Part shown: positions 52,600 to 61,968 of the stretch, in pieces
Position numbering within the stretch: position 1 is the first letter of the stretch
Layout of the letters: each line of letters starts with the position of its first letter
NCBI GenBank assembly: GCA_024809215.1
Contig: JANUBW010000001.1
Span: 1,592,841-1,656,840 of the forward strand
Direction of reading: 5' to 3'
From: Niastella sp. OAS944
GTDB lineage: Bacteria; Bacteroidota; Bacteroidia; Chitinophagales; Chitinophagaceae
Length of the DNA stretch: 64,000 bases
Notes under the pieces: generated by a model
What the model saw: only the letters and a program-made list of their open reading frames with translations
The model's database searches: none
What the model was told of the DNA's origin: nothing
Program-made: the position numbers and the translations under genes

Positions 52600-53130
52600 T
52601 TAACGACGGCAGCTAGCCGCTTTTACATCTTTTAATTCCCAATCAATAACAATACCCCGGGCCGGGTCGGGACAAACAAAGCGCCCGCTCTGCGGTGGGT
52701 ATTTCTGATTTATATAGGGGAAAGCTTTATCTATTCTTTTGGTCACCTGCGGGTGCAGCACATCGCTGATATCGATGACCACCAGGTCGTTTACATTATT
52801 GGCATAGATGTAATTTCCGCGCACTGCGAATTCGGTATTATATGGAATGTTGATGAAACCAATTTTTTGAGGATTTGCCCGGTTGGAATTGTCGATGATG
52901 TGAATGCCCTTGTTTAAATCGTTTTGAAAAATATAATTACCCCAGGCATATATCTTTCCCGCCTTTTCGGTGATTCTGGCGTTTGAGACGGAAATGTCGT
53001 TCATATCGGCCATCTGTACATATACAGGTACCCAGGCCTGGCGTTCATCGTTTGGTGCATCCTGAGGTGTGCAACCAGCCAGGCATAGCAGTGCTTCTAT
53101 GCCTGTAGCAATTAGTAATGGGATTTTCAT
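52600..53130 (-). CDS. Short LVIVD-repeat lipoprotein
   Basis: 176 residues with lipobox LAGC (Cys20). Two or three LVIVD repeats are visible: KGIHIIDNSNRANPQKIGFI and LVVIDISDVLHPQVTKRI. It ends ELKDVKAASCRR, without a complete propeller, so it may pair with the longer LVIVD protein encoded 10 bp downstream. First gene of the three-gene minus-strand operon LVIVD-LVIVD-barrel. Function unknown. Confidence 0.85.
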   Translation of the reverse strand: MKIPLLIATGIEALLCLAGCTPQDAPNDERQAWVPVYVQMADMNDISVSNARITEKAGKIYAWGNYIFQNDLNKGIHIIDNSNRANPQKIGFINIPYNTEFAVRGNYIYANNVNDLVVIDISDVLHPQVTKRIDKAFPYINQKYPPQSGRFVCPDPARGIVIDWELKDVKAASCRR

Positions 53131-53439
53131 GAGTTTAATTTGAGCGTAATAGACACTGCCTTTTAAGGCCTCGTTGCAGTGTTTATTTTCGTTTAAGGTT
53201 TTCTTAACTTTTGCTGTAGTATATTAAAAACACACGAACTTCTTATCTCCTGTTTCCTTAACTTAGCGCCCATTCTTAGTATCACCTCTTCCACAGAAAC
53301 AAAGAATTGATTGTTGCTGAATGAATCGCCATACAGCCTGGCGATCGTATAGGCTATTTATATTGGGTCACTATATCCTTTCATGAAAATACCGCGCTAA
53401 TCCGTTCCCGCGAGTCTGTCACCCCCCTAACCCATTTGT
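53131..53439. other. Divergent promoter region, no gene
   Basis: 309 bp between the minus-strand LVIVD gene and the plus-strand PKD gene. It must carry both promoters. No repeat element, RNA gene or coding frame is supported. Confidence 0.5.
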
Positions 53440-56400
53440 ATGCGTCAGAGCAGAAAGTTATCTGCCTATTTATTATTATTGTTCCTATCGTTACTCTGTA
53501 CCTCACGGGCGTTTGCGCAAGTGGTAGCCGGCATCAGGGCCAATGGCCAGGTGGTTAATAATGGCGATACCGTGCGTGTATGCGAAGGCAGTAACATCTC
53601 CTACTTAAGTTCGGCCCAGGGCTCCATCAATATTAACTGGGTATTTTCCGGCGGCAATATAGCAGCAGCTTCAGGTATTGGCCCCCATACTGTAAATTAT
53701 GCAACAGCCGGGTTCTATACTGCCAAACAGGTAATTACTGGTGGTAACATGTCCGACTCCATGTTTATAACAGTACATGTTTCAAACATAAAACCCACAG
53801 CAGGCTATAACTTTACGCCCAACAATGCTTGCGGAAATATCAATACCCAGTTCACCAACTTTTCTGTTGGCGACAGCTTAACCTACCGCTGGAATTTTGA
53901 TGATGGCAGCACCAGTACATTAAAGAACCCAGGACACCAATTTTTGCAAGCGGTGGGTATGCCTGGTACCACTAACTACCTGGCAAAACTGGTTGTTACC
54001 AATATGTTTGGTTGTAAAGACTCCATTAGCCAAACGGTTACCGTAAGAAATGTTCCCGATGCAACAATAGGAAATGCCGATGCAGCCATTAGCTTTGGTA
54101 CTTTTAACGGGGTGCCCACCTTCAGGCGTTGTTCCAACGTTCCATTATATACTTTCAGTTTTGTAAACGAGTCAACCACCACTCCCATAAATACCAGTTA
54201 TACCATTTCATGGGGCGATGGTAATGCCGATACCACTTTCACTTCGTGGCCGGGAGGTGTTATTATAAAACATATTTTTCCGCTGGGCACCAGTAGTATG
54301 ACGGTAAGTGTAACCGGGGCCGATGGTTGTATTGGTATTAAGAAATACATTGTGTTTGTAGGTTCTACGCCGGCAGGCGGCTTGTCGAGCCTTGGTAATA
54401 CCGATGTATGTGCATCCGACTCGCTGCGGTTTGCGATCAATAATATAGCAGCCAATCCGCCCGGTACCCTCTACTCTTTTCTTATCAACGATGGTTCAGA
54501 GGCACAGGTATTTCAGCACCCGCCCCCATCGGTAGCCGCACATTTTTTTAAACAAGGCTCCTGTGGTTTTAACAGCAGCAGTGGCAACAATACTTTTAGC
54601 AACGCCTTTGGCGCTTATTTAACCATCGAAAACCCTTGCGGTACTACCAGCCCTTCTGTAGTGCCTATTTATGTATCGGGTAAACCCCGTGCCGGCATTG
54701 CAGTAAATCCTTCCGAAACGGTGTGCACCAATACAAATGTTGCTATCATCAGCAATTCAGCGTATGGTTCGGTAATAACGCCAACGGGTGGCACCAGTTC
54801 TACCTGTACCAACTCGGGTAAACTGGTATGGACCATTTCGCCCGCTACCGGTTACACCATTACCTCGGGTAACCTGGGCTCCCTGAATGGCAGCTCAACC
54901 AATGGATTTTTATGGACAACCGGTTCAACCAATCTGAACGTAAACTTCAATACAACGGGCACCTACACTGTTAAACTATATATATTCAATGATAAGTGTG
55001 GTTTAGACAGCACCAGGAAGGTGATCTGCGTTCGCACGCCCCCAACGGCGCAATTCACCATGAACCGTAACAGCAGCTGCGGCCCTGGCAGCGCTATTTT
55101 TACCAATACCTCGCCTACCAGCGGATGCCAGGGCGACAGGTACAATTGGAAAGTAACCTATAGCGATCCTTTAGGTTGCAATTCACCCCAAACACCAGCA
55201 AGGCAATTAGCCAACGAATGGGAGTTCATTAACGGTAGTAACCAAAACAGCGTTTCACCCGAAATACAATTCAATGTACCGGGCAAGTATGTTATTCGCC
55301 TTACCGATTCGGCCATCGATGCCAGCATTTCGTGCCCGCCTTCGTATAAAGAAGATACATTTTATGTAAGGGGATTACCCAAGGCATACATCAATTCCAT
55401 TGGCGATATCTGTATCAGTAACGGGCTTGTACCCGGCGTTACCGCCGGCACCTGTTACTCGCCCGGGCCGCTTGGTTTTGAATGGACCTTTCCCAATGGT
55501 ACGCCTGCTACTTCCAATGTAAAAGATCCCGGTACTATTCAATATACCAGCACAGGTATACAAACCGTACAATTAAAAATAGTTGACAGCAGCTGCAATG
55601 CCAGTGTGCTTTTAAATGAAACGTTTAAGATAACCGATAAACCCATTGCCAATGCAGGCAGGGATACTGCCATTTGCAGCCGGGCAGCCATTACCATTGG
55701 TTCACCTGGTGTAAATGGCGTTACCTATCAATGGTCGCCCGCAACCGGCCTCAGCAGTACAAGCACCGCTAACCCGTTATTACAAATTGACTATACCGGT
55801 ACTGCCAATGATACTACTTACGGTTATAAACTCATTGCCTCAGTTGGCGCTAATTGCGCTACCGAAGATTCGGTTTACATAACAATAAAACGCCGCCCGG
55901 TTGTTACCCTAACAACGGCAGCCACCACCATTTGTATTAACACCAGCACCAAACTGGAAGCAGGCGGCGCTACTACTTATACCTGGTGGCCAGGTACTAC
56001 ACTTAATTATATAACACCCGATACAGTAATTGCCACGCCTGCAACAACAACTACCTATTACCTGGCCGGATCGCTGCCCAACGGTTGTGCCGATACCACC
56101 AGCGTACAGATAATTGTAAACCCCGATGCCAAAGCGCAGTTCACAGCTACGGGCACTACCAAATGCGCACCGGTAAACCTCGATTCGGTTATAAAAACAA
56201 TTCCCTTTCCGCAGGGCAATAGTTTGTACAACTGGTATGCCAACGGGGCAGCAATAGGATCAAACACCACAGGTGCCTTCCCCAGTTATCCCATTGGCGG
56301 TATGGCCCAAACAGTAATTGTAAAACTGGTTACCGCCAGCGCCCATGGTTGTAAACCCGATAGTATGGAAATGACTTTCCATACGGTACCGGGCGTAACT

Positions 56401-58548
56401 GCCGATTTTACAAAGGACCAGAAAAAAGGCTGCGGTCCCTTACCTGTAACGTTTACCAACACCAGCAGTGAGCAAAACGGTATTCAATTCTTCTGGAATT
56501 TTGGCAATGGTATTACCAGTACCCAGGCCAGCCCATCGGCCATTACATATAATACCAGTCCCGATTTTCGCGACACTACTTATTACATTACATTAAAAGC
56601 CTATAATGGCTGCGACACCTCGTACCACCGCGACAGCGTACTGGTATACGCCAATGCCAAGGCCCGCTTTACTGTTGATACAACCAAGGGCTGCTCACCA
56701 TTTGATGTTACCATAACCAATACATCGGCAGGAAACAACTTTGCTTATTACTGGAACTTTGGCGATGGCAATACCGATACCACTACCACCACCGGCAAAT
56801 TCGTACACGTGTATCATACCAGCGTTATCAGCACTTTCGATCTCAGACTTATTGCCGAGAACCAGTGCCGCCGCGATACGCAAACCATTAGCCTGCTGGT
56901 AATGCCTAATAATATCGATGCGCAGGTAACGGTAAATGGTAACCAGCTGGAAGGCTGTACCCCACATACCGTAACATTCAATAACAGCAGTTCGGGTGCA
57001 AGTACCCTTACCTGGAACTTTGGCGATAAAACACCGGTTGTAAAAACGCCAAATACGCAGAATGCGGTAAGTTATACTTACTCCCAACCCGGTAATTATA
57101 TTGTATCTATCATACTATCGAACGAGTGTACCGATACCACTATTTACCGCACGGTAACCATTTACCCTTCGCCCAAAGCAGAGTTCAATGTAACTACCCC
57201 TGTTTGTACAGGCAGTAATGTAGCCCCTATTTCTACTGCAACAAATGCAACTGCCTATGAATGGTTTTGGGACGATGGGCAAACCTCATCGGGCGTGGCC
57301 CCGCTTCATGCCTATTCGGCGGCCGGCACCTATACCATTCGCCTGGTTGCCAAAAAACTAAACAACTCAGGCCTTGTTTGTACCGATACCGCCCGCCGTA
57401 CTATTGTGGTAACCGATAAAATAAAACCACAAATAACCGTACCCGTAGGCAAAGCATGTATCCCTTTTACTATGCAAACATCTGCCAACGGCGCGGCCAC
57501 CGCTATTAAGACCGAATGGACATTTTACGACAGCACCCAGGCGCCTTATATATTTAAAGCCACAGGCCTGTCGGCCGCACATATTTATAACAAACCCGGC
57601 ACCTACTGGGTACGATTGATCGTATACACTACCAATGATTGTATTGATAGTACCACGTATACTTTCAATGTATTTAACAAGCCGGTGGTGCAATTCAATA
57701 CAAGCAACATAAGCACCTGTAATCACGATACAACTATTGCCCTAAAAGCAAAGATCAAATACACCGGTGTTGACGATGTAGACCTTAAATGGTTTATCAA
57801 CAACAACCTGGAGAGTATGGATAATCCATTTAACTATCGCTTTCAGGCATCGGCGCTGAATACCACCCCAACGCATTTCACTATTCGCGTGCTGGCAGAA
57901 AATGAAGCCGGTTGCGGCGATACCCTGTCGGCCGGTACATTAACCATTCAGCCATTACCACGCCCTGCCATAGAGGTTGGCCCGGCAAATGTTTTACAAC
58001 AACCCGAATACACTTTTACTTTCCGCGATACCATGCCTGTTAATGCCAATAAAATATACAATTGGGATATGGGCGATCGTACACGTCAGCAAGGCAGTGG
58101 CGCCAGGGTAACTTATGAGTATGCCGATACCGGCGTATATCATGTACAGTTATATGTGCAGGATTTTGGCACCGGTTGCAATGGGTACGATACCGTGCAT
58201 GTACGTATACTATATACACCAGGTTATTTGCAAGTGCCCAATGCGTTTTGCCCCGGTTGCAGCAATAATGCCTTACGGCAGTTTTTACCAATGGGCAAAG
58301 GCCTGGCGCAATACCGACTGCGCATTTTTAATAGCTGGGGACAAAAAGTATTTGAAACCACAAAGCTCGATGGCAGCGGTTCGCCCAGCGAGCCCTGGGA
58401 GGGAAAATATAATGGACAGTCGCTGCAACAGGATACTTATGGCTGGCAAATAGAAGCGCGGTATATAAACGGTACAGAGTGGAAGGGGATGAAGTATCCG
58501 GGGAGTGACAGGTATGTGAAGGCGGGGTTTGTGACGATTGTGAAGTAG
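53440..58548 (+). CDS. Giant PKD-domain protein with T9SS type B sorting domain
   Basis: 1702 residues. Signal peptide SAYLLLLFLSLLCTSRAFAQ. At least seven PKD-like domains are marked by motifs YRWNFDDGST, FFWNFGNGIT, YYWNFGDGNT, LTWNFGDKTP, YEWFWDDGQTS and YNWDMGDRT, mixed with Ig-like parts (about 680-890). The C-terminal 90 residues (YRLRIFNSWGQKVFETTKLD ... PWEGKYNGQSLQQDTYGW) are the gliding-motility-associated type B sorting domain. Such proteins are exported by T9SS and held at the surface by a PorP/SprF partner, encoded here 278 bp downstream. Adhesion or gliding is the likely role. Confidence 0.94.
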   Translation: MRQSRKLSAYLLLLFLSLLCTSRAFAQVVAGIRANGQVVNNGDTVRVCEGSNISYLSSAQGSININWVFSGGNIAAASGIGPHTVNYATAGFYTAKQVITGGNMSDSMFITVHVSNIKPTAGYNFTPNNACGNINTQFTNFSVGDSLTYRWNFDDGSTSTLKNPGHQFLQAVGMPGTTNYLAKLVVTNMFGCKDSISQTVTVRNVPDATIGNADAAISFGTFNGVPTFRRCSNVPLYTFSFVNESTTTPINTSYTISWGDGNADTTFTSWPGGVIIKHIFPLGTSSMTVSVTGADGCIGIKKYIVFVGSTPAGGLSSLGNTDVCASDSLRFAINNIAANPPGTLYSFLINDGSEAQVFQHPPPSVAAHFFKQGSCGFNSSSGNNTFSNAFGAYLTIENPCGTTSPSVVPIYVSGKPRAGIAVNPSETVCTNTNVAIISNSAYGSVITPTGGTSSTCTNSGKLVWTISPATGYTITSGNLGSLNGSSTNGFLWTTGSTNLNVNFNTTGTYTVKLYIFNDKCGLDSTRKVICVRTPPTAQFTMNRNSSCGPGSAIFTNTSPTSGCQGDRYNWKVTYSDPLGCNSPQTPARQLANEWEFINGSNQNSVSPEIQFNVPGKYVIRLTDSAIDASISCPPSYKEDTFYVRGLPKAYINSIGDICISNGLVPGVTAGTCYSPGPLGFEWTFPNGTPATSNVKDPGTIQYTSTGIQTVQLKIVDSSCNASVLLNETFKITDKPIANAGRDTAICSRAAITIGSPGVNGVTYQWSPATGLSSTSTANPLLQIDYTGTANDTTYGYKLIASVGANCATEDSVYITIKRRPVVTLTTAATTICINTSTKLEAGGATTYTWWPGTTLNYITPDTVIATPATTTTYYLAGSLPNGCADTTSVQIIVNPDAKAQFTATGTTKCAPVNLDSVIKTIPFPQGNSLYNWYANGAAIGSNTTGAFPSYPIGGMAQTVIVKLVTASAHGCKPDSMEMTFHTVPGVTADFTKDQKKGCGPLPVTFTNTSSEQNGIQFFWNFGNGITSTQASPSAITYNTSPDFRDTTYYITLKAYNGCDTSYHRDSVLVYANAKARFTVDTTKGCSPFDVTITNTSAGNNFAYYWNFGDGNTDTTTTTGKFVHVYHTSVISTFDLRLIAENQCRRDTQTISLLVMPNNIDAQVTVNGNQLEGCTPHTVTFNNSSSGASTLTWNFGDKTPVVKTPNTQNAVSYTYSQPGNYIVSIILSNECTDTTIYRTVTIYPSPKAEFNVTTPVCTGSNVAPISTATNATAYEWFWDDGQTSSGVAPLHAYSAAGTYTIRLVAKKLNNSGLVCTDTARRTIVVTDKIKPQITVPVGKACIPFTMQTSANGAATAIKTEWTFYDSTQAPYIFKATGLSAAHIYNKPGTYWVRLIVYTTNDCIDSTTYTFNVFNKPVVQFNTSNISTCNHDTTIALKAKIKYTGVDDVDLKWFINNNLESMDNPFNYRFQASALNTTPTHFTIRVLAENEAGCGDTLSAGTLTIQPLPRPAIEVGPANVLQQPEYTFTFRDTMPVNANKIYNWDMGDRTRQQGSGARVTYEYADTGVYHVQLYVQDFGTGCNGYDTVHVRILYTPGYLQVPNAFCPGCSNNALRQFLPMGKGLAQYRLRIFNSWGQKVFETTKLDGSGSPSEPWEGKYNGQSLQQDTYGWQIEARYINGTEWKGMKYPGSDRYVKAGFVTIVK

Positions 58549-58549
58549 T

Positions 58550-58820
58550 TGATTAGTTGACGAGTTAACTAGGAGTTGACAAGTTAACAGGTTGACAAGT
58601 TAACAAGGAGTTGAAAAGGTGATAGAGTTGATGGAGTTGATAGAGGGAAATACAGTTCTTAGTTTTTAGTTCTTTGTTCACAGTTAGGGAAAGCGTTGTA
58701 TTCGCTTTAGGCCTTCGGCTTTAGGCTTTAGGCTGTATTCGCTTACGGCTTACAGCTTATAGCTTACAGCTGTATTATTTCACGTTTCACGTTTGCCGTT
58801 TCACGTTTTACGATTACAAT
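58550..58820. repeat. Composite repeat cluster between PKD and PorP/SprF genes
   Basis: Three word blocks follow one another: GTTGACAAGTTAACAGGTTG-type words (58550-58640), then GAGGGAAATACAGTTC (58643-58658, a core motif also in 11925-11944 and 47661-47680), then CGGCTTTAGGCTTTAGGCTG / GCTTACAGCTTATAGC words (58700-58770), then TTTCACG words (58775-58820) shared with 194-261. The last block ends 7 bp before the PorP/SprF start. Confidence 0.8.
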
Positions 58821-58826
58821 CTTACA

Positions 58827-59900
58827 ATGAAAAAATTTCTCATAGCAGCACTCATAACTATTTCGATTATTCAACCAGCGAAAGCCCAGGATGCGGTCTT
58901 CTCCCAACCGTACCTGTCGCCCATTTATTTAAACCCGGCGGCAACAGGCGCGGGTGATTATGATCTGCGCATCAGTGGCATTTATCGCCGGCAATGGTGG
59001 AGCATTCCTTCACAAATTTCATACAGCGCCGTATCGGTCGATAAATTTGTGCCATCGCTGCATGGCGGTTTTGGCGTTTTAGGTACCCATTCAACCGAAG
59101 GCTATTTAAAAAAGACCGGCATTTATGGCTCCTATGCATATACCATTTGTTCCGGCACTTTATCACCTGCCGAAAATGGCGATGTACCCCGTTGGTTTGC
59201 CAGCGGCGGTTTACAATTTGGCGTTGTGCAACGGCGCATCGATTACAGCAAACTGGTGTTTGCCGATCAGTTAGATGTTGATGGTATTATTCCCGGGAGC
59301 GTATCATCGGCCGATAAAGCTGCCAACGGTGGCAAATGGTACCCCGATTTTTCGGCGGGTTTATTCTTCAATTACAACTGGAACGATAATAACCGATTGC
59401 TACTTGGAGGCAGCGCCCACCATATTAACCGGCCCGATGAATCGCTTACCAATACAGCGGATTCGTTTCGCGCTCAGCTCCCCATTCGCTGGACGGGCAA
59501 TGCCATGTACACTTATACCAACCCTGAACAAACCTGGTCGTACAGTGTAGCTGGTATTTTATACACACAAGGAAAACAAAACTCAGTTCAGGTGGGAACT
59601 GAGATCACCAACAATGAATATGACATTAGTTTAGGATTATGGTACCGCGGCAGTGTCAACTTTCGGGAATACGATGCCGTAACTCTTACACTTTCAATAA
59701 ACCTGGCCGGCCGCCAGGGCGATGGGTATAAAGTACGCGGTGGTGTGGCACACGATGCGCCGGTTGGCCAAAACCGGTATTCCTATACAACAGGTAGTTC
59801 TGAACTTGGTTTTGTTTGGGACCAAAGCACTTACGACCAGGATGCCGGTAATGCCTGTAAACCAAGGATCAACAGTAAAAGCGCCTGCCCTATTCAGTAG
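58827..59900 (+). CDS. PorP/SprF family T9SS membrane protein
   Basis: 357-residue outer-membrane beta-barrel. Signal peptide KFLIAALITISIIQPAKAQ. Family hallmarks: DAVFSQPYLSPIYLNPAATG at the N-terminus, then RRQWWSIP and SLHGGFGVLGTHSTEG. SprF-type proteins anchor or deliver one type B cargo each, so the PKD protein upstream is the likely client. The C-terminal segment (DQDAGNACKPRINSKSACPI) is not a barrel strand and may be an extension. A repeat cluster separates the pair, so they may be cotranscribed across it. Confidence 0.93.
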   Translation: MKKFLIAALITISIIQPAKAQDAVFSQPYLSPIYLNPAATGAGDYDLRISGIYRRQWWSIPSQISYSAVSVDKFVPSLHGGFGVLGTHSTEGYLKKTGIYGSYAYTICSGTLSPAENGDVPRWFASGGLQFGVVQRRIDYSKLVFADQLDVDGIIPGSVSSADKAANGGKWYPDFSAGLFFNYNWNDNNRLLLGGSAHHINRPDESLTNTADSFRAQLPIRWTGNAMYTYTNPEQTWSYSVAGILYTQGKQNSVQVGTEITNNEYDISLGLWYRGSVNFREYDAVTLTLSINLAGRQGDGYKVRGGVAHDAPVGQNRYSYTTGSSELGFVWDQSTYDQDAGNACKPRINSKSACPIQ

Positions 59901-60110
59901 GTACCAGGTTAACCCCTGGTTCGTACTTAGTTAACCAAATTACTACCTATTTACTACCCCTACACTACCTTTTTACCAATGAAACACTACCCTTTTTACT
60001 ACCCCTTTACTACCCCCTGCCATAGGGAAAGAGGTAGTACAGGGGTAGTGATTTAGTAGTAATTAAGTAGGAAATGGGTAAACGAGCAACGAAGTAAAAA
60101 CGAAGCTGGA
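59901..60110. repeat. Mosaic intergenic repeat element (ACTACC / GGTAGT words)
   Basis: The left arm (59935-60018) repeats TTACTACC and CTACCCC words; the right arm (60030-60075) carries GGTAGTACAGGGGTAGTG and TTTAGTAGTAATTAAGTAGG, complementary to the left arm. It could form a long hairpin and may end the PorP/SprF transcript. Similar words occur at 20220-20390. The rest of the gap to 60261 is A/T-rich with nothing recognised. Confidence 0.75.
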
Positions 60111-60261
60111 AAGAAGACCCGAAGAAGGTACACCGCCGTTTTTGAACATGCAGCATAACCCACCCCGGGTGTTCAAAGCAAAAAAATCAGTAAAAAAATG
60201 GAAATGTAAATCTTGTAATCAATAGCGCAAAAAAGTGTCCCCCAATTAATACAACTTAAAC

Positions 60262-60477
60262 CTACAATGGATCGTGGTCCTTGTATTTGAATTTATAGTC
60301 GTTATAAAGCGGGAGCGGTTCTTTTACAAAAAGTTTGGGTTTGGCTATAACTTTTTCTTCAACATGACCATTGGCGGTTTCATTAATAACCTCCTCATTT
60401 TTAAAAACCATTCTCAAAGATGAGGATTCATTAATAACAGGTAATAGACTTTGTTTTTTATTACTGGTACTTTTCAT
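60262..60477 (-). CDS. Small charged protein, unknown function
   Basis: A 71-codon frame, rich in Lys, Glu and Asn, with KKQSLLPVINESSSLRMVFK at the start and KLFVKEPLPLYNDYKFKYKD near the end. There is no signal peptide, membrane segment or cysteine. Composition looks coding, but I recognise no family and no clear ribosome binding site. It stands alone between the PorP/SprF and MOSC genes. Confidence 0.4.
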   Translation of the reverse strand: MKSTSNKKQSLLPVINESSSLRMVFKNEEVINETANGHVEEKVIAKPKLFVKEPLPLYNDYKFKYKDHDPL

Positions 60478-60621
60478 GAGCAGTGCATTTAGTGAGTTAT
60501 CAGGGCCTTACATAGTAAAAAAAACAGGCCATCCCATTAAATGCATTATTTCGCTCACTCACGGTTAGTGTGTTGAGCTTTTTCCTCAAGTACATTTTAA
60601 ATTATTAATAGTGGGCAACAA

Positions 60622-61449
60622 TTAGTCGGGTACTATTTCCACAAGTTTTTGTTCGTGAATGGTTATGGTATCACCAAGTGATATAATACCCGTTCCCTGG
60701 TGTAAGAGGTTTTGTCCAAAAAGGATCTTCTTATTTTTCAGCCGGTAGGCGCTAAGTGTTTTAAGTGGCTCCTTTGCTTTTTCGCCTGTTTGTTGATTTA
60801 TGGTTGTCATAACACAACGGGCGCAAGGTTTCACGCCAAAGAATGTGACACCATTGATGTCAAAATGCTTCATGTAATCTTCCTGAAAGGGCGTTCCGCC
60901 TGTAAATACAATATTTGGGCGGAACCGGTTCATGGGCAAAGGAACTTCCAACCGGCTGTTCAAATCATCTAATGAAGCCTGCCCTATCAATAATAAAGGA
61001 TAGCCATCGGTAAAGCTGGTAATTTCTTTATTATGTGCATAGCGGCCGTCGACATACCGGCGGGTGGTATCGGGCATAAAAAACAGTTTGCAGGGAAAGC
61101 CCAACTGTTTAGTGAACCAGGCATCTACCTCATCGCTTACTCTTTGTGCGCGGCAGCGGCTGCTCCACACATCAACCATTTCGGTTTCGTTAATGGTGGG
61201 TTCAAAAGGCACAAGCAATTGCTCGCCGGGTTTATTAATATTAGTAATGAGCAAACCCTGTTCGGCCAGTTGCACTTTAAGAAATGCCATGGCATTCACT
61301 TCGCGCTGGGTAAGAAATTGGTTATTGGCATCAACCAGCATCCATCTTCTATCGTGTTCAAAGCCACGTTCAATTAATGAAGCCTTGTTCAATGCAATTC
61401 CACCTAATGATTTTATGGGATAAATGTAAAGTTCGCTGACTGTAAGCAT
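60622..61449 (-). CDS. MOSC-domain protein (YcbX-like)
   Basis: 275 residues: MOSC N-terminal beta-barrel (about 1-120, LYIYPIKSLGGIALNKASLI, RRWMLVD, LTQRE) and MOSC domain (about 125-270) with the conserved cysteine block PCARCVMTTINQQTGE. MOSC proteins carry molybdenum cofactor or sulphur for N-hydroxylated compound reduction in relatives. No electron-transfer partner domain is fused and no molybdenum gene is adjacent. A leader with hairpins and a mini-ORF precedes it at 61572-61711, so attenuation is possible. Confidence 0.9.
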   Translation of the reverse strand: MLTVSELYIYPIKSLGGIALNKASLIERGFEHDRRWMLVDANNQFLTQREVNAMAFLKVQLAEQGLLITNINKPGEQLLVPFEPTINETEMVDVWSSRCRAQRVSDEVDAWFTKQLGFPCKLFFMPDTTRRYVDGRYAHNKEITSFTDGYPLLLIGQASLDDLNSRLEVPLPMNRFRPNIVFTGGTPFQEDYMKHFDINGVTFFGVKPCARCVMTTINQQTGEKAKEPLKTLSAYRLKNKKILFGQNLLHQGTGIISLGDTITIHEQKLVEIVPD

Positions 61450-61469
61450 ACGCTAAGGTAAAGAAAAGC

Positions 61470-61573
61470 GAGGTCTGAAGTCTGAAGTCAGAGATCAGAA
61501 GATTCCGAATTTTCAGGCCTCCGACTTCAAGCTTCCGACTTCGGGCTTCGGACTTCCGACTTCGGACTTCGGA
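61470..61573. repeat. Mosaic intergenic repeat element (GTCTGAAG / CTTCGGACTTC words)
   Basis: The left arm (61470-61500) is GTCTGAAGTCTGAAGTC; a core of about 30 bp follows; the right arm (61518-61573) repeats CCGACTTC and CGGACTTCGG, complementary to the left. It has the same architecture as the other elements and lies directly upstream of the MOSC gene, between it and the leader hairpins. Confidence 0.82.
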
Positions 61574-61711
61574 AAATAAAAATCCTCCCGACGTATCGGG
61601 AGGACTTCCTGACTTCTTTAGTCAGCAGATATTTTGTGGAACGTACCCCGGTTAGGCGATACCAACCGAAAGTGTCCATGAATATTCTGTAGATATCATG
61701 AATACCTCCTT
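61574..61711 (-). ncRNA. Candidate leader or small transcript: SD, 15-codon ORF, two hairpins, T-tract
   Basis: Read on the minus strand: AAGGAGG (61705-61711), ATG of a 15-codon frame MISTEYSWTLSVGIA (61699-61652), a hairpin CTGACT/AGTCAG (61609-61625), then a 9-bp stem TCCTCCCGA/TCGGGAGGA (61583-61604, loop CGTA-type) followed by TTTTTATTTT. This is a complete small transcription unit or an attenuator for the MOSC gene 135 bp downstream. The overlapping 83-codon frame (61527-61778) runs through the terminator and repeat and is not convincing. Confidence 0.5.
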
Positions 61712-61968
61712 TTTCTTTGGTGAATTGTAGGATATAAATATACGCCAAAAACGTCAACGAAAGTAATGTCGCAAACACATTTATGCACTTTTAAAATTGT
61801 TACTTACTGATGGATACAGCATTGTCTGTATTTCTCATATAAAAAATTTCTGGTATCAACTTTGTATTACCAGAAACCCCTGATATCACAGCAAGGGTTT
61901 TGGCGGCGGCTTTACTGGTAAAAGGGCCTGAAATTCTATAGCAACAATTCTACGCAAATACTTTTTCT

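Noticed and set aside
61527..61778. Minus-strand 83-codon ORF
   Set aside because: Its end is translated from a terminator stem and from repeat words (SPKSEVRSPKSE), so it is not a credible protein.
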